From Streptomyces sp. NBC_01142 (lineage in GTDB: Bacteria; Actinomycetota; Actinomycetes; Streptomycetales; Streptomycetaceae), in contig NZ_JAPEOR010000002.1 of assembly GCF_026341125.1 (NCBI RefSeq), positions 186,001 through 250,000 of the forward strand: a DNA stretch of 64,000 nucleotides, written 5' to 3'. Below are positions 1 through 8,881 of the stretch, piece by piece. The notes below the pieces were generated by a model. That model had not been told where the DNA came from, ran no database searches, and saw nothing but the letters and a program-made list of their open reading frames with translations. The position numbers and the translations under genes are program-made. Positions within the stretch are counted from its first letter, which is position 1. Each line of letters begins with the position of its first letter.

Positions 1-106
1 CAAGGGTGTTCGGGGTGCACTGGACGGCCATGCCGATGCCACCGACCTCGATGACCGCGGTGGTGGGGGCGAGGGCGGCAACCGGGCCGCTCACGAAGGC
101 GATCAT
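1..106 (-). CDS. ruvA: Holliday junction DNA helicase RuvA, N-terminal fragment
   Basis: Only the first 35 codons lie in the window; the gene runs off the left edge. The translation begins [18 protein letters not shown] and continues [17 protein letters not shown], the OB-fold start of RuvA (domain I, which contacts the Holliday junction). RuvA forms tetramers that hold the junction for the RuvB motor. The ATG at 106 overlaps the ruvC stop codon by four bases (ATGA), so the two are translationally coupled. The usual actinobacterial order ruvC-ruvA-ruvB predicts ruvB beyond the edge. Confidence 0.93.
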   Translation of the reverse strand, partial: MIAFVSGPVAALAPTTAVIEVGGIGMAVQCTPNTL

Positions 107-651
107 CGCGTGACCTTCCGTACGGGAGTGCGGGGGGCGGACCTGGCCGCGGCGTGCGCCTGCTGGAGGCGGTTGAGCGCGGGGGCGCGCCAGATGTGGC
201 AGATGGCAAGGGCGAGGGCGTCCGCCGCGTCGGCGGGCTTGGGCGGGGCGTTTAGCCGCAGCAGCCGGGTGACCATGGCGCCGACCTGGGCCTTGTCGGC
301 CCGGCCGCTGCCGGTGACGGCGGCCTTGACCTCGCTGGGGGTGTGCAGGGCGACGGGGATACCGCGGCGGGACGCGCAGAGCATGGCGACCGCGCTGGCC
401 TGGGCGGTACCCATGACCGTACGGACGTTGTGCTGGCTGAACACCCGCTCCACGGCGACGCATTCGGGCCGGTACTCGTCCAGCCACTGCTCTATGCCCT
501 GCTCGATGGCGACCAAGCGGCTGCCGAGCTCCGCGTCCGCGGGGCTGCGGACGACTCCGACGCCGCACATCGTCAGGGGACGGCCGGCCACACCTTCGAC
601 CACGCCGACGCCGCACCGGGTCAGCCCCGGGTCCACGCCCAGTACCCGCAC
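103..651 (-). CDS. ruvC: Crossover junction endodeoxyribonuclease RuvC
   Basis: A 182-residue Holliday junction resolvase of normal family length. RNase H-like fold with the acidic catalytic residues visible: Asp7 in GVDPGLT, Glu in AVERVF, and the pair in [12 protein letters not shown] near residues 140-150. RuvC nicks symmetrically related strands of junctions held by RuvAB. The frame stays open far upstream, but the GTG at 651 is chosen because a GGGGAGGGG ribosome site precedes it and the protein then starts exactly at the conserved RVLGVDPG. The stop overlaps the ruvA start by four bases. A strong hairpin lies between it and yebC, so it may have its own promoter. Confidence 0.95.
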   Translation of the reverse strand: MRVLGVDPGLTRCGVGVVEGVAGRPLTMCGVGVVRSPADAELGSRLVAIEQGIEQWLDEYRPECVAVERVFSQHNVRTVMGTAQASAVAMLCASRRGIPVALHTPSEVKAAVTGSGRADKAQVGAMVTRLLRLNAPPKPADAADALALAICHIWRAPALNRLQQAHAAARSAPRTPVRKVTR

Positions 652-729
652 GATGCCCCTCCCCTGCCGCTTTCGACCATGTGTTCCTGCGTCGTTGCAG
701 GCTATCCGCTCGCACTGACAACGAGGACG

Positions 730-779
730 GTACGAGGACGGGCCGACAGGGGCGTGTCCCTGTCGGCCCGTCCTCGTAC
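730..779 (-). terminator. 22-bp perfect hairpin between yebC and ruvC
   Basis: Arms 730-751 and 758-779 are exact reverse complements (22 bp) around a 6-nt loop. It lies just past the yebC stop (797) and 79 bases before the ruvC start. It has no long T run, as is common for Streptomyces terminators. It should end or attenuate yebC transcription before ruvCA. Confidence 0.8.
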
Positions 780-796
780 GCGTTACTGAGCGCCCG

Positions 797-1549
797 TCAG
801 GCGTCGACCTTCTCCATGACCTCGTCCGAGACGTCGAAGTTGGCGAAGACATTCTGCACGTCGTCGCTGTCCTCGAGCGCGTCGATCAGCTTGAAGATCT
901 TGCGCGCGCCCTCTTCGTCGAGCTCGACCTGCATGGTCGGCAGGAAGTTGGCCTCGGCCGAGTCGTAGTCGATGCCCGCCCCCTGGAGCGCGGTGCGGAC
1001 GGCGACCATGTCGGTGGCCTCGCTGACGACCTCGTACGACTCACCCAGGTCGTTGACCTCTTCGGCGCCGGCGTCCAGGACCGCGCCGAGGACGTCGTCC
1101 TCGGACAGCTCGCCCTTGGGGACGATGACGACACCCTTGCGGTTGAAGAGGTACGAGACGGAGCCCGGGTCGGCCATCGAGCCGCCGTTGCGGGTCATCG
1201 CGACGCGGACGTCGGAGGCGGCGCGGTTGCGGTTGTCGGTGAGGCACTCGATGAGCACCGCGACACCGTTCGGGCCGTAACCCTCGTACATGATCGTCTG
1301 GTAGTCGACGCCGCCCGCCTCGAGACCGCCACCGCGCTTGACCGCGGAGTCGATGTTCTTGTTGGGGACGGAGCTCTTCTTCGCCTTCTGGATGGCGTCG
1401 ACGAGCGTCGGGTTGCCCTCGGGGTCGACGCCGCCGGTGCGGGCCGCGACCTCGATGTTCTTGATCAGCTTCGCGAAGAGCTTGCCGCGCTTGGCATCGA
1501 TCACGGCCTTCTTGTGCTTCGTCGTAGCCCATTTAGAGTGGCCGGACAT
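797..1549 (-). CDS. YebC/PmpR-family protein
   Basis: A 250-residue member of the YebC/TACO1 family, with the signature start [23 protein letters not shown] and the three-domain length typical of the family. Family members have been described both as DNA-binding regulators (PmpR) and as translation factors that help ribosomes through difficult motifs; which role applies here cannot be read from the sequence. It lies between pdxT and ruvC, a widespread actinobacterial arrangement. An AAGGAG site sits about 8 bases before the ATG. The C-terminus is acidic ([16 protein letters not shown]), as usual. Confidence 0.92.
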   Translation of the reverse strand: MSGHSKWATTKHKKAVIDAKRGKLFAKLIKNIEVAARTGGVDPEGNPTLVDAIQKAKKSSVPNKNIDSAVKRGGGLEAGGVDYQTIMYEGYGPNGVAVLIECLTDNRNRAASDVRVAMTRNGGSMADPGSVSYLFNRKGVVIVPKGELSEDDVLGAVLDAGAEEVNDLGESYEVVSEATDMVAVRTALQGAGIDYDSAEANFLPTMQVELDEEGARKIFKLIDALEDSDDVQNVFANFDVSDEVMEKVDA

Positions 1550-1635
1550 CTGCCTGTCTCCTTCGCGTAACCAATTCTGCGTCGTTCGGCAGAGATCCTA
1601 CCGGGATCTGTCCACCCGTCTCCCGACCACCACCC

Positions 1636-2253
1636 TCACGGGGCAGTGACGTGAGCACCTGTTGGACTGCCCGTGCGCACCATGTTCACGAAGAGGGCGT
1701 GCATCCGGTGGTCACCCGTCAGTTCCGGGTGGAACGAGGTCGCCAGGACGTTTGCCTGCCGTACGGCGACGATGTGGCCGTCGTGCTCGGCAAGCACCTC
1801 GACCTGCGCACCGACCGACTCCACCCAGGGGGCGCGGATGAAGACGCCCTCGACCGGGCCGTCGTCCACGCCCGCGACCTCGACGGCCGCCTCGAAGGAC
1901 TCGTTCTGCCGCCCGAAGGCATTGCGGCGGACGATCATGTCGATGCCGCCGAGTGTCTCCTGGCCCGAGCGCGGGTCGAGGATCTTGTCGGCGAGCATGA
2001 TCAGGCCGGCGCAGGTGCCGTAGACGGGCATGCCCGCCGTGATCCGCTCGCGCAGCGGCTCCAGCATGCCGAAGAGCGCGGCGAGCTTCGACATGGTGGT
2101 GGACTCGCCGCCGGGGATCACCAGGCCGTCGACCTCGGCGAGTTCCTCGGGACGCCGGACCGGCCTCGCCACGGCGTCCGCCGCGGCCAGGGCGATCAGG
2201 TGCTCCCGTACATCGCCCTGGAGAGCCAGGACTCCGATGACTGGGGTGTTCAT
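1636..2253 (-). CDS. pdxT: Pyridoxal 5'-phosphate synthase glutaminase subunit PdxT
   Basis: A 205-residue class I glutaminase that releases ammonia from glutamine and channels it to PdxS for PLP synthesis (the DXP-independent pathway). Visible motifs are GGESTT (oxyanion/substrate binding), the nucleophile Cys in [10 protein letters not shown], and the His/Glu pair in SFHPELTGD near the C-terminus. It starts only 6 bases after the pdxS stop, so the two are one transcript and make equal subunits of the 12+12 complex. Confidence 0.96.
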   Translation of the reverse strand: MNTPVIGVLALQGDVREHLIALAAADAVARPVRRPEELAEVDGLVIPGGESTTMSKLAALFGMLEPLRERITAGMPVYGTCAGLIMLADKILDPRSGQETLGGIDMIVRRNAFGRQNESFEAAVEVAGVDDGPVEGVFIRAPWVESVGAQVEVLAEHDGHIVAVRQANVLATSFHPELTGDHRMHALFVNMVRTGSPTGAHVTAP

Positions 2254-2259
2254 CAGTGC

Positions 2260-3171
2260 TTACCAGCCGCGGTTGGCGTAGCGCTCGGTCTCGGGGAGGG
2301 TGTCGCAGTTGATGCCGACCATGGCCTCGCCGAGGTTGCGGGAAGCGTCCGCAATGATCTTGGGGTCGTCGTAGAAGGTGGTGGCCTTCACGATGGCGGC
2401 GGCGCGCTTGGCGGGGTCGCCCGACTTGAAGATGCCGGAACCGACGAAGACGCCCTCGGCGCCGAGCTGGCGCATCAGTGCGGCGTCGGCGGGGGTGGCG
2501 ACGCCACCGGCCGAGAAGAGGACCACCGGCAGCTTGCCCAGCTCGGAGACCTCCTTGACCAGCTCGTACGGGGCGCGGAGCTCCTTGGCGGCGGCGTACA
2601 GCTCGTTGTTGTCGAAGCCGCGCAGCTTGGCGATCTCGTTCTTGATCTGGCGCAGGTGGCGAACAGCCTCGACGACATTGCCGGTGCCGGCCTCGCCCTT
2701 GGAGCGGATCATGGCCGCGCCCTCGGCGATGCGGCGCAGGGCCTCGCCCAGGTTGGTGGCACCACAGACGAAGGGGGTGGTGAAGGCGAACTTGTCGGAG
2801 TGGTTGACCTCGTCGGCCGGGGTCAGAACCTCGGACTCGTCGATGTAGTCGACGCCGAGGGACTGCAGGACCTGGGCCTCGACGAAGTGGCCGATACGCG
2901 ACTTGGCCATGACCGGGATCGATACGGCTTCGATGATCTCTTCGATCATGTTCGGGTCGGACATCCGGGCCACGCCGCCGTCCTTGCGGATGTCGGCGGG
3001 GACCCGCTCCAGGGCCATGACGGCGACGGCGCCCGCGTCCTCGGCTATCTTCGCCTGCTCGGCGTTGACCACGTCCATGATCACACCGCCCTTGAGCTGC
3101 TCGGCCATGCCGCGCTTGACGCGTGCGGTGCCGGTCTCGGGGGTGTGCGTGGTGGGAAGCGTGCTGGACAC
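2260..3171 (-). CDS. pdxS: Pyridoxal 5'-phosphate synthase lyase subunit PdxS
   Basis: A 303-residue TIM-barrel synthase that condenses ribose 5-phosphate, glyceraldehyde 3-phosphate and ammonia into PLP. Family features include the Schiff-base region ([13 protein letters not shown]), the phosphate-binding loop KGEAGTGNV, and [13 protein letters not shown]. The N-terminal 14 residues ([12 protein letters not shown]) are the variable actinobacterial extension. The start is a GTG with GAGG about 8 bases upstream. It is the first gene of the pdxST pair; its promoter should lie in 3172-3383. Confidence 0.96.
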   Translation of the reverse strand: MSSTLPTTHTPETGTARVKRGMAEQLKGGVIMDVVNAEQAKIAEDAGAVAVMALERVPADIRKDGGVARMSDPNMIEEIIEAVSIPVMAKSRIGHFVEAQVLQSLGVDYIDESEVLTPADEVNHSDKFAFTTPFVCGATNLGEALRRIAEGAAMIRSKGEAGTGNVVEAVRHLRQIKNEIAKLRGFDNNELYAAAKELRAPYELVKEVSELGKLPVVLFSAGGVATPADAALMRQLGAEGVFVGSGIFKSGDPAKRAAAIVKATTFYDDPKIIADASRNLGEAMVGINCDTLPETERYANRGW

Positions 3172-3340
3172 GGGTGAACCTCACTCGGTGAAGAGGGTGT
3201 GTTGCCGCACCGATGCAACCCCCGCGGACCAGTCCACAGCAAGGGCCAATGAACAGCCGGTGGATCGTTTTGACCGGTCGGGCGGCGGCGCGGGGGCCGG
3301 GGTCGGAGGTCCGGGTCGGGTGCCCAGGGCGGGCTCCCCA

Positions 3341-3395
3341 GGTCAGGTGCCCAGGTCAGGTGCCCGGGGTCAGGTGCCCGGGGTCAGGTGCCCGG
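3341..3395. repeat. 14-bp tandem repeat, ~4 copies
   Basis: Four adjoining copies of GGTCAGGTGCCCGG occupy 3341-3353 (13 bp, last bases diverged), 3354-3367, 3368-3381 and 3382-3395. The last copy contains the stop codon of the neighbouring minus-strand gene (TCA at 3384-3386), so the array lies in its 3' end and downstream. Looks like a slippage repeat. Confidence 0.85.
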
Positions 3396-3929
3396 GCGGT
3401 CGGCCAGCGCGACCGGCGCCTCGTCGTCCATCTCGAAGGCGAGGGGAAACGGCGCGTGGCCGGCCAACCGGAACCAGCGCACCGTCCGGTGGCGGCGCAG
3501 TGCTCGCGCGGCGCGCACCGCGTCGTTGTGGAACCGCCGCGCCATCGGGACCCGGCGTACGGCCTGGGCGAGCTCGCCCGCGGCCTCCTCGCCGCCGGGG
3601 ACCTCGCGCACCGCCTCGACCTGCACCACCTCTCCGAAGACGGCCCGCAGTGCGGCGCTCAGCTCGCTCTCCGCGACCTCGCGCTGCTCCTCCTCCGCCT
3701 GGCGGGCGGCGTGCGCGGCCTCGTACAGCACGATCGACGCGGCCGGATCGAGCACACCGGAGGTGGCCAGTTCCTGAGTGACCGAGGCGCGGCGCAGGAG
3801 TTGGGCGTCGAGGGCGGCGCGGGCGGCGTCGATACGGGTATGCAGCCGGTCGAGCCGGCCGGCGGTCCAGCTCAGATACAGGCCGATCGCGACGAGGGCG
3901 ACGACGATCCAGATGAGGGTTGCGGTCAC
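3384..3929 (-). CDS. LemA-like single-span membrane protein
   Basis: A 181-residue protein starting with one hydrophobic segment (ATLIWIVVALVAIGLYLSW) followed by long charged helices (RLDRLHTRIDAARAALD, then EEEQREVAESELSAAL). The C-terminal part, RRFHNDAVRAARALRR then FRLAGHAPFPLAFEMDD, resembles the end of LemA-family proteins (YN-A, FP, F motifs). I infer a membrane-anchored coiled-coil protein; function unknown. I chose the GTG at 3929; an in-frame TTG at 3938 is an alternative and neither has a clear ribosome site. It is separated from pimA by 570 bases. Its stop codon lies inside the 14-bp tandem repeat. Confidence 0.75.
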   Translation of the reverse strand: MTATLIWIVVALVAIGLYLSWTAGRLDRLHTRIDAARAALDAQLLRRASVTQELATSGVLDPAASIVLYEAAHAARQAEEEQREVAESELSAALRAVFGEVVQVEAVREVPGGEEAAGELAQAVRRVPMARRFHNDAVRAARALRRHRTVRWFRLAGHAPFPLAFEMDDEAPVALADRPGT

Positions 3930-4508
3930 GGGCGGCAAGGCTACCGGGGGGTGAGGGCGGACCGATGACCGGACCTGCGGGGTGCGGGGTGTTGTGTGCC
4001 CCCCACACCGCCCCTTCCCGAAGCTGGGGCGATGCCCCCAGCCCCCTGGGGGAGGAGAACGTTGGGGCTGACGCCCCTACGCCCCCGGGCCCCGGACTGC
4101 TCCTGACGAGCCGTGGGCCGCCTCGTCCCGAAGGCACAGGAGGACATGCGGCCGGGCCCGTAGCCCAAGGGGCGGCAGCTTCGCGCCGCAGCGGCCGGGG
4201 TTTCCCGGGCTGCCGGACGTCCCAGGCTTTGGAGTACGAGGAGCCGCGGGGGCGGAGGCGGACGTACGAGCCTCGCCATGCCCGCGCAGGACGGTGACCA
4301 CGCGGTGGAGCCCCCCATGGGGGAGCGCAGTCCCGCACACGAGCCCCGGAGCGGACCCGAACGTCCGGCGCACGAGACCGGGCCCGCCCCGCAGCCGGAG
4401 ACCGGTCAGCCCCACCGGCCCGCCCCGAGCCCGCACAGACCGCCGGAGGCAGCCCGCACCCCCGGCCCCCGCCCCGGCCCAGGCACGGCGCCCCGCCCCG
4501 GCGCCCCC
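3930..4508. other. Long intergenic region downstream of pimA
   Basis: No convincing gene in about 570 bases. Open frames exist on both strands but have no family resemblance and are Pro/Arg/Gly/Ala-rich, as expected from GC-rich noncoding DNA. There are short G/C inverted repeats, for example CCCCCAG..CTGGGGG near 4034-4052 and CCCCCCATGGGGG near 4310. These could end pimA transcription. No riboswitch or small-RNA fold was recognised. Confidence 0.5.
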
Positions 4509-5672
4509 TCAGTCGCGGGCCAGGCCGAAGCGGGTGCGGAGGCTCGGGGTTCTGTCGTCCGCCGCTACCGAGGCCGCGCCGTCCGTCACCGTTTCGTACA
4601 CCGACAGGATGTCCGCCCCCACCGTCGACCAGTCGAAGCGGCGTACGTGCGCGCTGCCCCGCTCGCGCAGTTCCGCCAGCCGCTCCGGGTCACGCAGCAG
4701 GCGGACCGCCGCCGTCGCCAGAGCGTCGGCGTCCTCGTTCGCGAACAGCTCGCCCGCCGCCCCCTGGTCGAGGACCTGCGCGAACGCGTCCAGGTCGCTC
4801 GCGAGCACCGGCGCGCCCGCCGACATCGCCTCGACGAGGATGATGCCGAAGCTCTCGCCGCCCGTGTTGGGGGCCACGTACACATCGACGCTGCGCAGCA
4901 GCCGCGCCTTGTCCTCGTCGCTGACCATCCCGAGGAACTCGACCCGCGAGCGCATCTCCTTGGGCAGGGAGGCGACTGCCTCCTCCTCGTCACCGCGGCC
5001 CGCCACCAGCAACCGGGTCTCCGGACACTCGGCGAGAATCCTGGGCAGCGCCTTCATCAGCACCGGCAGGCCCTTGCGGGGCTCGTCGATGCGGCCGATG
5101 AAGCCGATGGTGTTCCCCTGCCACTCGGCCTTCGGCTCGGCCTTGTCGAAGAAGCCGACGTCGACGCCGTTCGGGATGACGACCGCGTCGCCGCCCAGGT
5201 GTTCGACGAGCGTCCGCCGGGCGTACTCGCTGACCGCGATCCGGGCGCTGATCTTCTCCAGCGCCGGCTGCAGGATCGGATACGCGGCGATCATGGCGCG
5301 CGAGCGCGGGTTCGAGGTGTGGAAGGTGGCCACGATCGGCCCCTGCGCCGCCCAGCAGCTCAGCAGCCCCAGCGACGGCGAGGCCGGTTCATGGATGTGG
5401 ATCACGTCGAAGGTGCCGTCGTGCAGCCATCGCCGCACTCGCGCCGCCGACAGGAAGCCGAAGTTCAACCGGGCCACCGAGCCGTTGTACGGGACGGGAA
5501 CGGCCCGGCCCGCCGAGACCACGTACGGCGGCAGCGGCGTCTCGTCGTCCGCCGGCGCCAGGACCGACACCTCGTGGCCGAGCCGGATCAGATGCTCCGC
5601 CAGGTCCCTGATATGGAATTGGACGCCGCCCGGCACGTCCCAGGAGTACGGGCAGACGATGCCGATCCTCAC
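4509..5672 (-). CDS. pimA: Phosphatidyl-myo-inositol mannosyltransferase PimA-like (GT4)
   Basis: A 387-residue GT-B glycosyltransferase that should transfer the first mannose from GDP-mannose to phosphatidylinositol at the inner face of the membrane. Visible features are the N-terminal donor/acceptor loop (YSWDVPGGVQFH), the GFIGRIDEPRKG hinge region, and the GT4 E-x7-E motif in GGESFGIILVEAMSAG near residue 275. It is the last of three overlapping genes: the ATG at 5672 overlaps the stop of the acyltransferase by four bases. The order PI-phosphate synthase, acyltransferase, mannosyltransferase matches the actinobacterial PIM operon, which supports the name. Confidence 0.9.
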   Translation of the reverse strand: MRIGIVCPYSWDVPGGVQFHIRDLAEHLIRLGHEVSVLAPADDETPLPPYVVSAGRAVPVPYNGSVARLNFGFLSAARVRRWLHDGTFDVIHIHEPASPSLGLLSCWAAQGPIVATFHTSNPRSRAMIAAYPILQPALEKISARIAVSEYARRTLVEHLGGDAVVIPNGVDVGFFDKAEPKAEWQGNTIGFIGRIDEPRKGLPVLMKALPRILAECPETRLLVAGRGDEEEAVASLPKEMRSRVEFLGMVSDEDKARLLRSVDVYVAPNTGGESFGIILVEAMSAGAPVLASDLDAFAQVLDQGAAGELFANEDADALATAAVRLLRDPERLAELRERGSAHVRRFDWSTVGADILSVYETVTDGAASVAADDRTPSLRTRFGLARD

Positions 5673-6571
5673 GTCTGCTCCCCACGCGGCTCAAGGTCGG
5701 CGAGCCACAGTCGCTGCAGCATGTGCCAGTCCTCCGGGTGCTCGGCGATTCCCGTGGCGAAGGCATCGGCCAGCGCCTGTGTCATGGAGGACGTCTTTTC
5801 GGTCTTGGTACCTGTCTCCGGCACCTCGACAGGTGGGTGGATCCGGCCCTTCATGAACGGCGCGTCCTCGTACCACAGCGTGGCCGGCAGCAGCAGCGCG
5901 CCGGTCTGCTGGGCCAGCAGCGACGGTCCGGCCGGCATCCGCGCCGTCTCCCCGAAGTACTTCACCTCGACGCCCGAGGCGGACAGGTCACGGTCGGCGA
6001 CCAGGCACACCAGGCCGCCGGAGCGCAGCCGCCGCGCCAGCGTCCCGAAGGCCGAGCCGCCGGCGTGCGGCAGGACCTCCATGCCCAGGCTCTCGCGGTA
6101 GGCCACGAAGCGGTCGTACAGCGACTCGGGCTTGAGCCGCTCGGCGACCGTCGTGAACGGGACGCCCAGCGCCCTGGTGGCCCACACACCCGCGAGGTCC
6201 CAGTTCGCCAGGTGCGGCAGGGCCACGATCACCCCGCGGCCGGAGTCGAGCCCGTCGGTCAGGTGGTGGGAGTCCTTGATCTCGACGTTGTTCCTGACGC
6301 GCTCGGCGCTCCAGGTGGGCATCCGGAAGGACTCCATCCAGTACCGCATGTACGAGCGCATACCGGCCTTCGACAGCTCGGCGAGGCGCTCGGGACCCGC
6401 GTCGGGCACCACCCGGGCGAGGTTGGACTCCAGCCGCAGCACGCTCTTGCCGCGCCGCTTCCACGCCGTGTCCGCGATGGCCCTGCCGAGGCCGGCGGCC
6501 ACCGGCTCGGGCAGTTTCTTGACCGTGCTCCAGCCCAGTCCGTACAGCCCGTCGGTCAGACGGTCCCGCAT
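5669..6571 (-). CDS. patA: Phosphatidylinositol mannoside acyltransferase (LpxL/HtrB superfamily)
   Basis: A 300-residue lysophospholipid-type acyltransferase. The catalytic H-x4-D motif is present in ALPHLANWDLAG (about residue 120), followed by the substrate-binding segment CLVADRDLSASGV. In actinobacterial PIM operons this enzyme acylates the 6-position of the first mannose. The ATG at 6571 shares one base with the TGA of the upstream gene; an in-frame GTG three bases earlier (6574) would give a four-base overlap. The 3' end overlaps pimA by four bases. No signal peptide; probably peripheral to the inner leaflet. Confidence 0.88.
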   Translation of the reverse strand: MRDRLTDGLYGLGWSTVKKLPEPVAAGLGRAIADTAWKRRGKSVLRLESNLARVVPDAGPERLAELSKAGMRSYMRYWMESFRMPTWSAERVRNNVEIKDSHHLTDGLDSGRGVIVALPHLANWDLAGVWATRALGVPFTTVAERLKPESLYDRFVAYRESLGMEVLPHAGGSAFGTLARRLRSGGLVCLVADRDLSASGVEVKYFGETARMPAGPSLLAQQTGALLLPATLWYEDAPFMKGRIHPPVEVPETGTKTEKTSSMTQALADAFATGIAEHPEDWHMLQRLWLADLEPRGEQT

Positions 6572-7236
6572 CACGTCGCCTCAGCCCCGCTCCCCTGTGC
6601 CGCGGCGGCGTCTGCCTCCGCGGACTCACGGCGTACCGTCACAACCCGCTGTCCCAGCGTCACCACAGAGCCGACGGCGACGATCCACAGCGCGATCGGC
6701 AGCAGTACCTCGATGCCGGGCACCCCGAATCCGTGCAGTCCGGCAAGGCCCGCGGCGACCAGTGAGATCACCAGTCGCTCGGCCCGCTCGACCAGTCCGT
6801 TGACGGCGACCGGCAGGCCGATCGATTCACCGCGCGCCTTGGTGTACGAGACGACCTGGCCGCTGGCGAGACAGAAGATGGCGACAGCGCACAGCACATT
6901 GTCGTTCCCCGTGCCCGCGTACCAGAGCGCGAAGCCGCCGAAGATCGCGCTGTCGGCGACCCGGTCGAGCGTCGAGTCCAGAAATGCCCCCCAGCGGCTC
7001 GAAATCCCCGCCTGCCGCGCCATATTGCCGTCAACGAGGTCCGAGAACACGAACAGCGTGATGACGATCGTGCCCCAGAAGAACTCTCCCCGGGGGAAGA
7101 AGACCAGCGCACCCGCCATCACTCCGGCCGTGCCGATGAGGGTGACCGCGTCGGGACTCACCCCACGGCGGAGCAGAAATGCGGCGAACGGTGTGAGGAC
7201 ACGCGTGAAAAATGCACGCGCGTACTTGTTCAGCAT
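6571..7236 (-). CDS. Phosphatidylinositol phosphate synthase (CDP-alcohol phosphatidyltransferase)
   Basis: A 221-residue integral membrane enzyme that should join CDP-diacylglycerol to inositol 1-phosphate. The CDP-alcohol phosphotransferase signature D-x2-DG-x2-AR-x8-G-x3-D-x3-D is complete in SDLVDGNMARQAGISSRW followed by GAFLDSTLD (about residues 65-92). Several hydrophobic segments follow. The frame is open to 7653, but the ATG at 7236 (MLNKYARAFFTRVLTP) fits the family start. It is the first gene of the pgsA-patA-pimA unit. The name pgsA1 is often used in actinobacteria. Confidence 0.9.
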   Translation of the reverse strand: MLNKYARAFFTRVLTPFAAFLLRRGVSPDAVTLIGTAGVMAGALVFFPRGEFFWGTIVITLFVFSDLVDGNMARQAGISSRWGAFLDSTLDRVADSAIFGGFALWYAGTGNDNVLCAVAIFCLASGQVVSYTKARGESIGLPVAVNGLVERAERLVISLVAAGLAGLHGFGVPGIEVLLPIALWIVAVGSVVTLGQRVVTVRRESAEADAAAAQGSGAEAT

Positions 7237-7498
7237 GGCCTTCCCGAGGGTCGGTGGGCCGCATGGCCCCATTGGCCACCGGCTGGCCCATCGTAGCCAG
7301 GACCGTCGCGCTCCACTGCCGGGCACCCGGCCTCCCGCGATCGCGTACGACGTATGGACGCACCGTGACCGGAGTGGAAAGCTCGAAAGACCACCGCGGG
7401 CATGGCCGGAGCTGCCCCCGGACGCCGTCCGGGACCTCCATGGCTCCCCGCGCCCGCGGCCCCTCTCCTCACCGTGAATCGATCGGGAGGCAAGAATC

Positions 7499-8698
7499 AT
7501 GGGCGACAAGGCGAATGCACACCCCGGAGCCGCCGGCAGGGCAGCAACGGCCGACCAGCCGTCATCGGTACGGAACGTGGTGCTGGTCGGCCACAGCGGA
7601 TCGGGAAAAACCACTCTGGTCGAGGCGCTCGCGCTGACCGCGGGAGCCGTCAATCGGGCGGGCCGGGTCGAGGACGGCGGGACAGTCTCCGACTACGACG
7701 AGATCGAACACCGGCAGCAGCGTTCCGACCTCGCCTGTGTCGCGAAGCTGGCCCGCGCCGAGACCGGGGACACCCTCTCGGCGAAGGACGACCCGCTGCT
7801 GATGGAGCCCTGGACGATGCCCGATCCGCTGCTGCCGCTCGCCATTCAGGCGCACAGCAAGGCGGACGAGGACAAGCTCTCGCAGGGCCTTTCGCGGCTG
7901 GTCGCCGAGGATCCGACGATGCGGCTGGAGCAGAACCAGGCCACGCACCAGGTGGTGCTGTGGTGCCTGGGCGAGGCCCATGTGGATGTCGCGCTGGAAC
8001 GGCTGCGCAACCGGTACGGCGTGCAGGTCGACGTCGTGCCGTACAAGGTGTCGCTGCGGGAGACCTTCGGCGAGAAGTCCGCGGGGCGCGGGCGGCATGT
8101 GAAGCAGTCCGGCGGGCACGGGCAGTACGCGATCTGCGAGATAGCGGTGGATCCGCTGCCTCCGGGGTCCGGTATCGAGTTCGTCGACAAGGTCGTGGGC
8201 GGTGCGGTGCCGCGGCAGTTCATCCCGTCCGTGGAGAAGGGGGTGCGCGCCCAGGCGGCGCGCGGTGTCGCGGCCGGCTACCCCCTCGTCGACGTACGGA
8301 TCACGCTGCTGGACGGGAAGGCGCACTCGGTGGACTCCTCCGACGCGGCGTTCCAGACGGCGGGCGCGCTGGCGTTGCGGGAGGCGGCCGGGGAGGCACG
8401 CATCGACCTGCTGGAGCCGGTGGCCGAGGTGCGGGTGCTGGTCCCCGACGAGTATGTGGGTCCGGTGATGAGCGATCTGTCGGGGCGGCGCGGCCGGGTG
8501 GTCGGCACCGAGCAGGCCGGCGGCGCGCGCACGCTGGTCCGGGCCGAGGTGCCGGAGATCGAGATCGGGCGGTACGCCGTGGATCTGCGGTCGGTCTCGC
8601 ACGGGACCGGGCAGTTCAGCCGCTCGTACGCCCGTCATGAGGCGATGCCACCGCAGCAGGCCGACAAGCTGCGTGAACAGGCCGACAGCGGTTCCTAG
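7499..8698 (+). CDS. EF-G2-like translational GTPase with an internal in-frame deletion
   Basis: An open 399-codon frame. The N-terminus has a GTPase P-loop (GHSGSGKTTLVEAL, residues 31-44) and the switch-I remnant EIEHRQQRS, then jumps at residue ~76 (nt ~7727) straight into the end of EF-G domain II (DLACVAKLARAETGDTL). Domains III-V follow intact, including GHGQYAICEI and the C-terminal RYAVDLRSVSHGTGQFSRSY. The G3, G4 and G5 nucleotide motifs and most of domain II are absent. EF-G2 proteins of Streptomyces are about 730 residues from memory, so some 330 residues seem to be missing without loss of frame. GTP hydrolysis is not expected. GGGAGG lies 8 bases before the ATG. Confidence 0.75.
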   Translation: MGDKANAHPGAAGRAATADQPSSVRNVVLVGHSGSGKTTLVEALALTAGAVNRAGRVEDGGTVSDYDEIEHRQQRSDLACVAKLARAETGDTLSAKDDPLLMEPWTMPDPLLPLAIQAHSKADEDKLSQGLSRLVAEDPTMRLEQNQATHQVVLWCLGEAHVDVALERLRNRYGVQVDVVPYKVSLRETFGEKSAGRGRHVKQSGGHGQYAICEIAVDPLPPGSGIEFVDKVVGGAVPRQFIPSVEKGVRAQAARGVAAGYPLVDVRITLLDGKAHSVDSSDAAFQTAGALALREAAGEARIDLLEPVAEVRVLVPDEYVGPVMSDLSGRRGRVVGTEQAGGARTLVRAEVPEIEIGRYAVDLRSVSHGTGQFSRSYARHEAMPPQQADKLREQADSGS

Positions 8699-8881
8699 TT
8701 GACGGTGCCGCCCGCCGCTCCCCCTTGCGGCGGGCGGCACTTCGGGGCCGGGGTGTCACGGTGAAACACAGCGGTGGCCCTGACGAAGACGGCACACCAC
8801 CGATACGCTGTGGTGCCCCAGCTCAGAAGGTGTGCGGGGCGCGGTAGTTGGGAACAGGCCGCAGTGCGGAAGCGTGCGGCG

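Noticed and set aside
3930..4508. A gene between the LemA-like protein and pimA
   Set aside because: Several frames are open, but all have the Pro/Arg/Ala/Gly composition of noncoding GC-rich DNA and lack ribosome sites.
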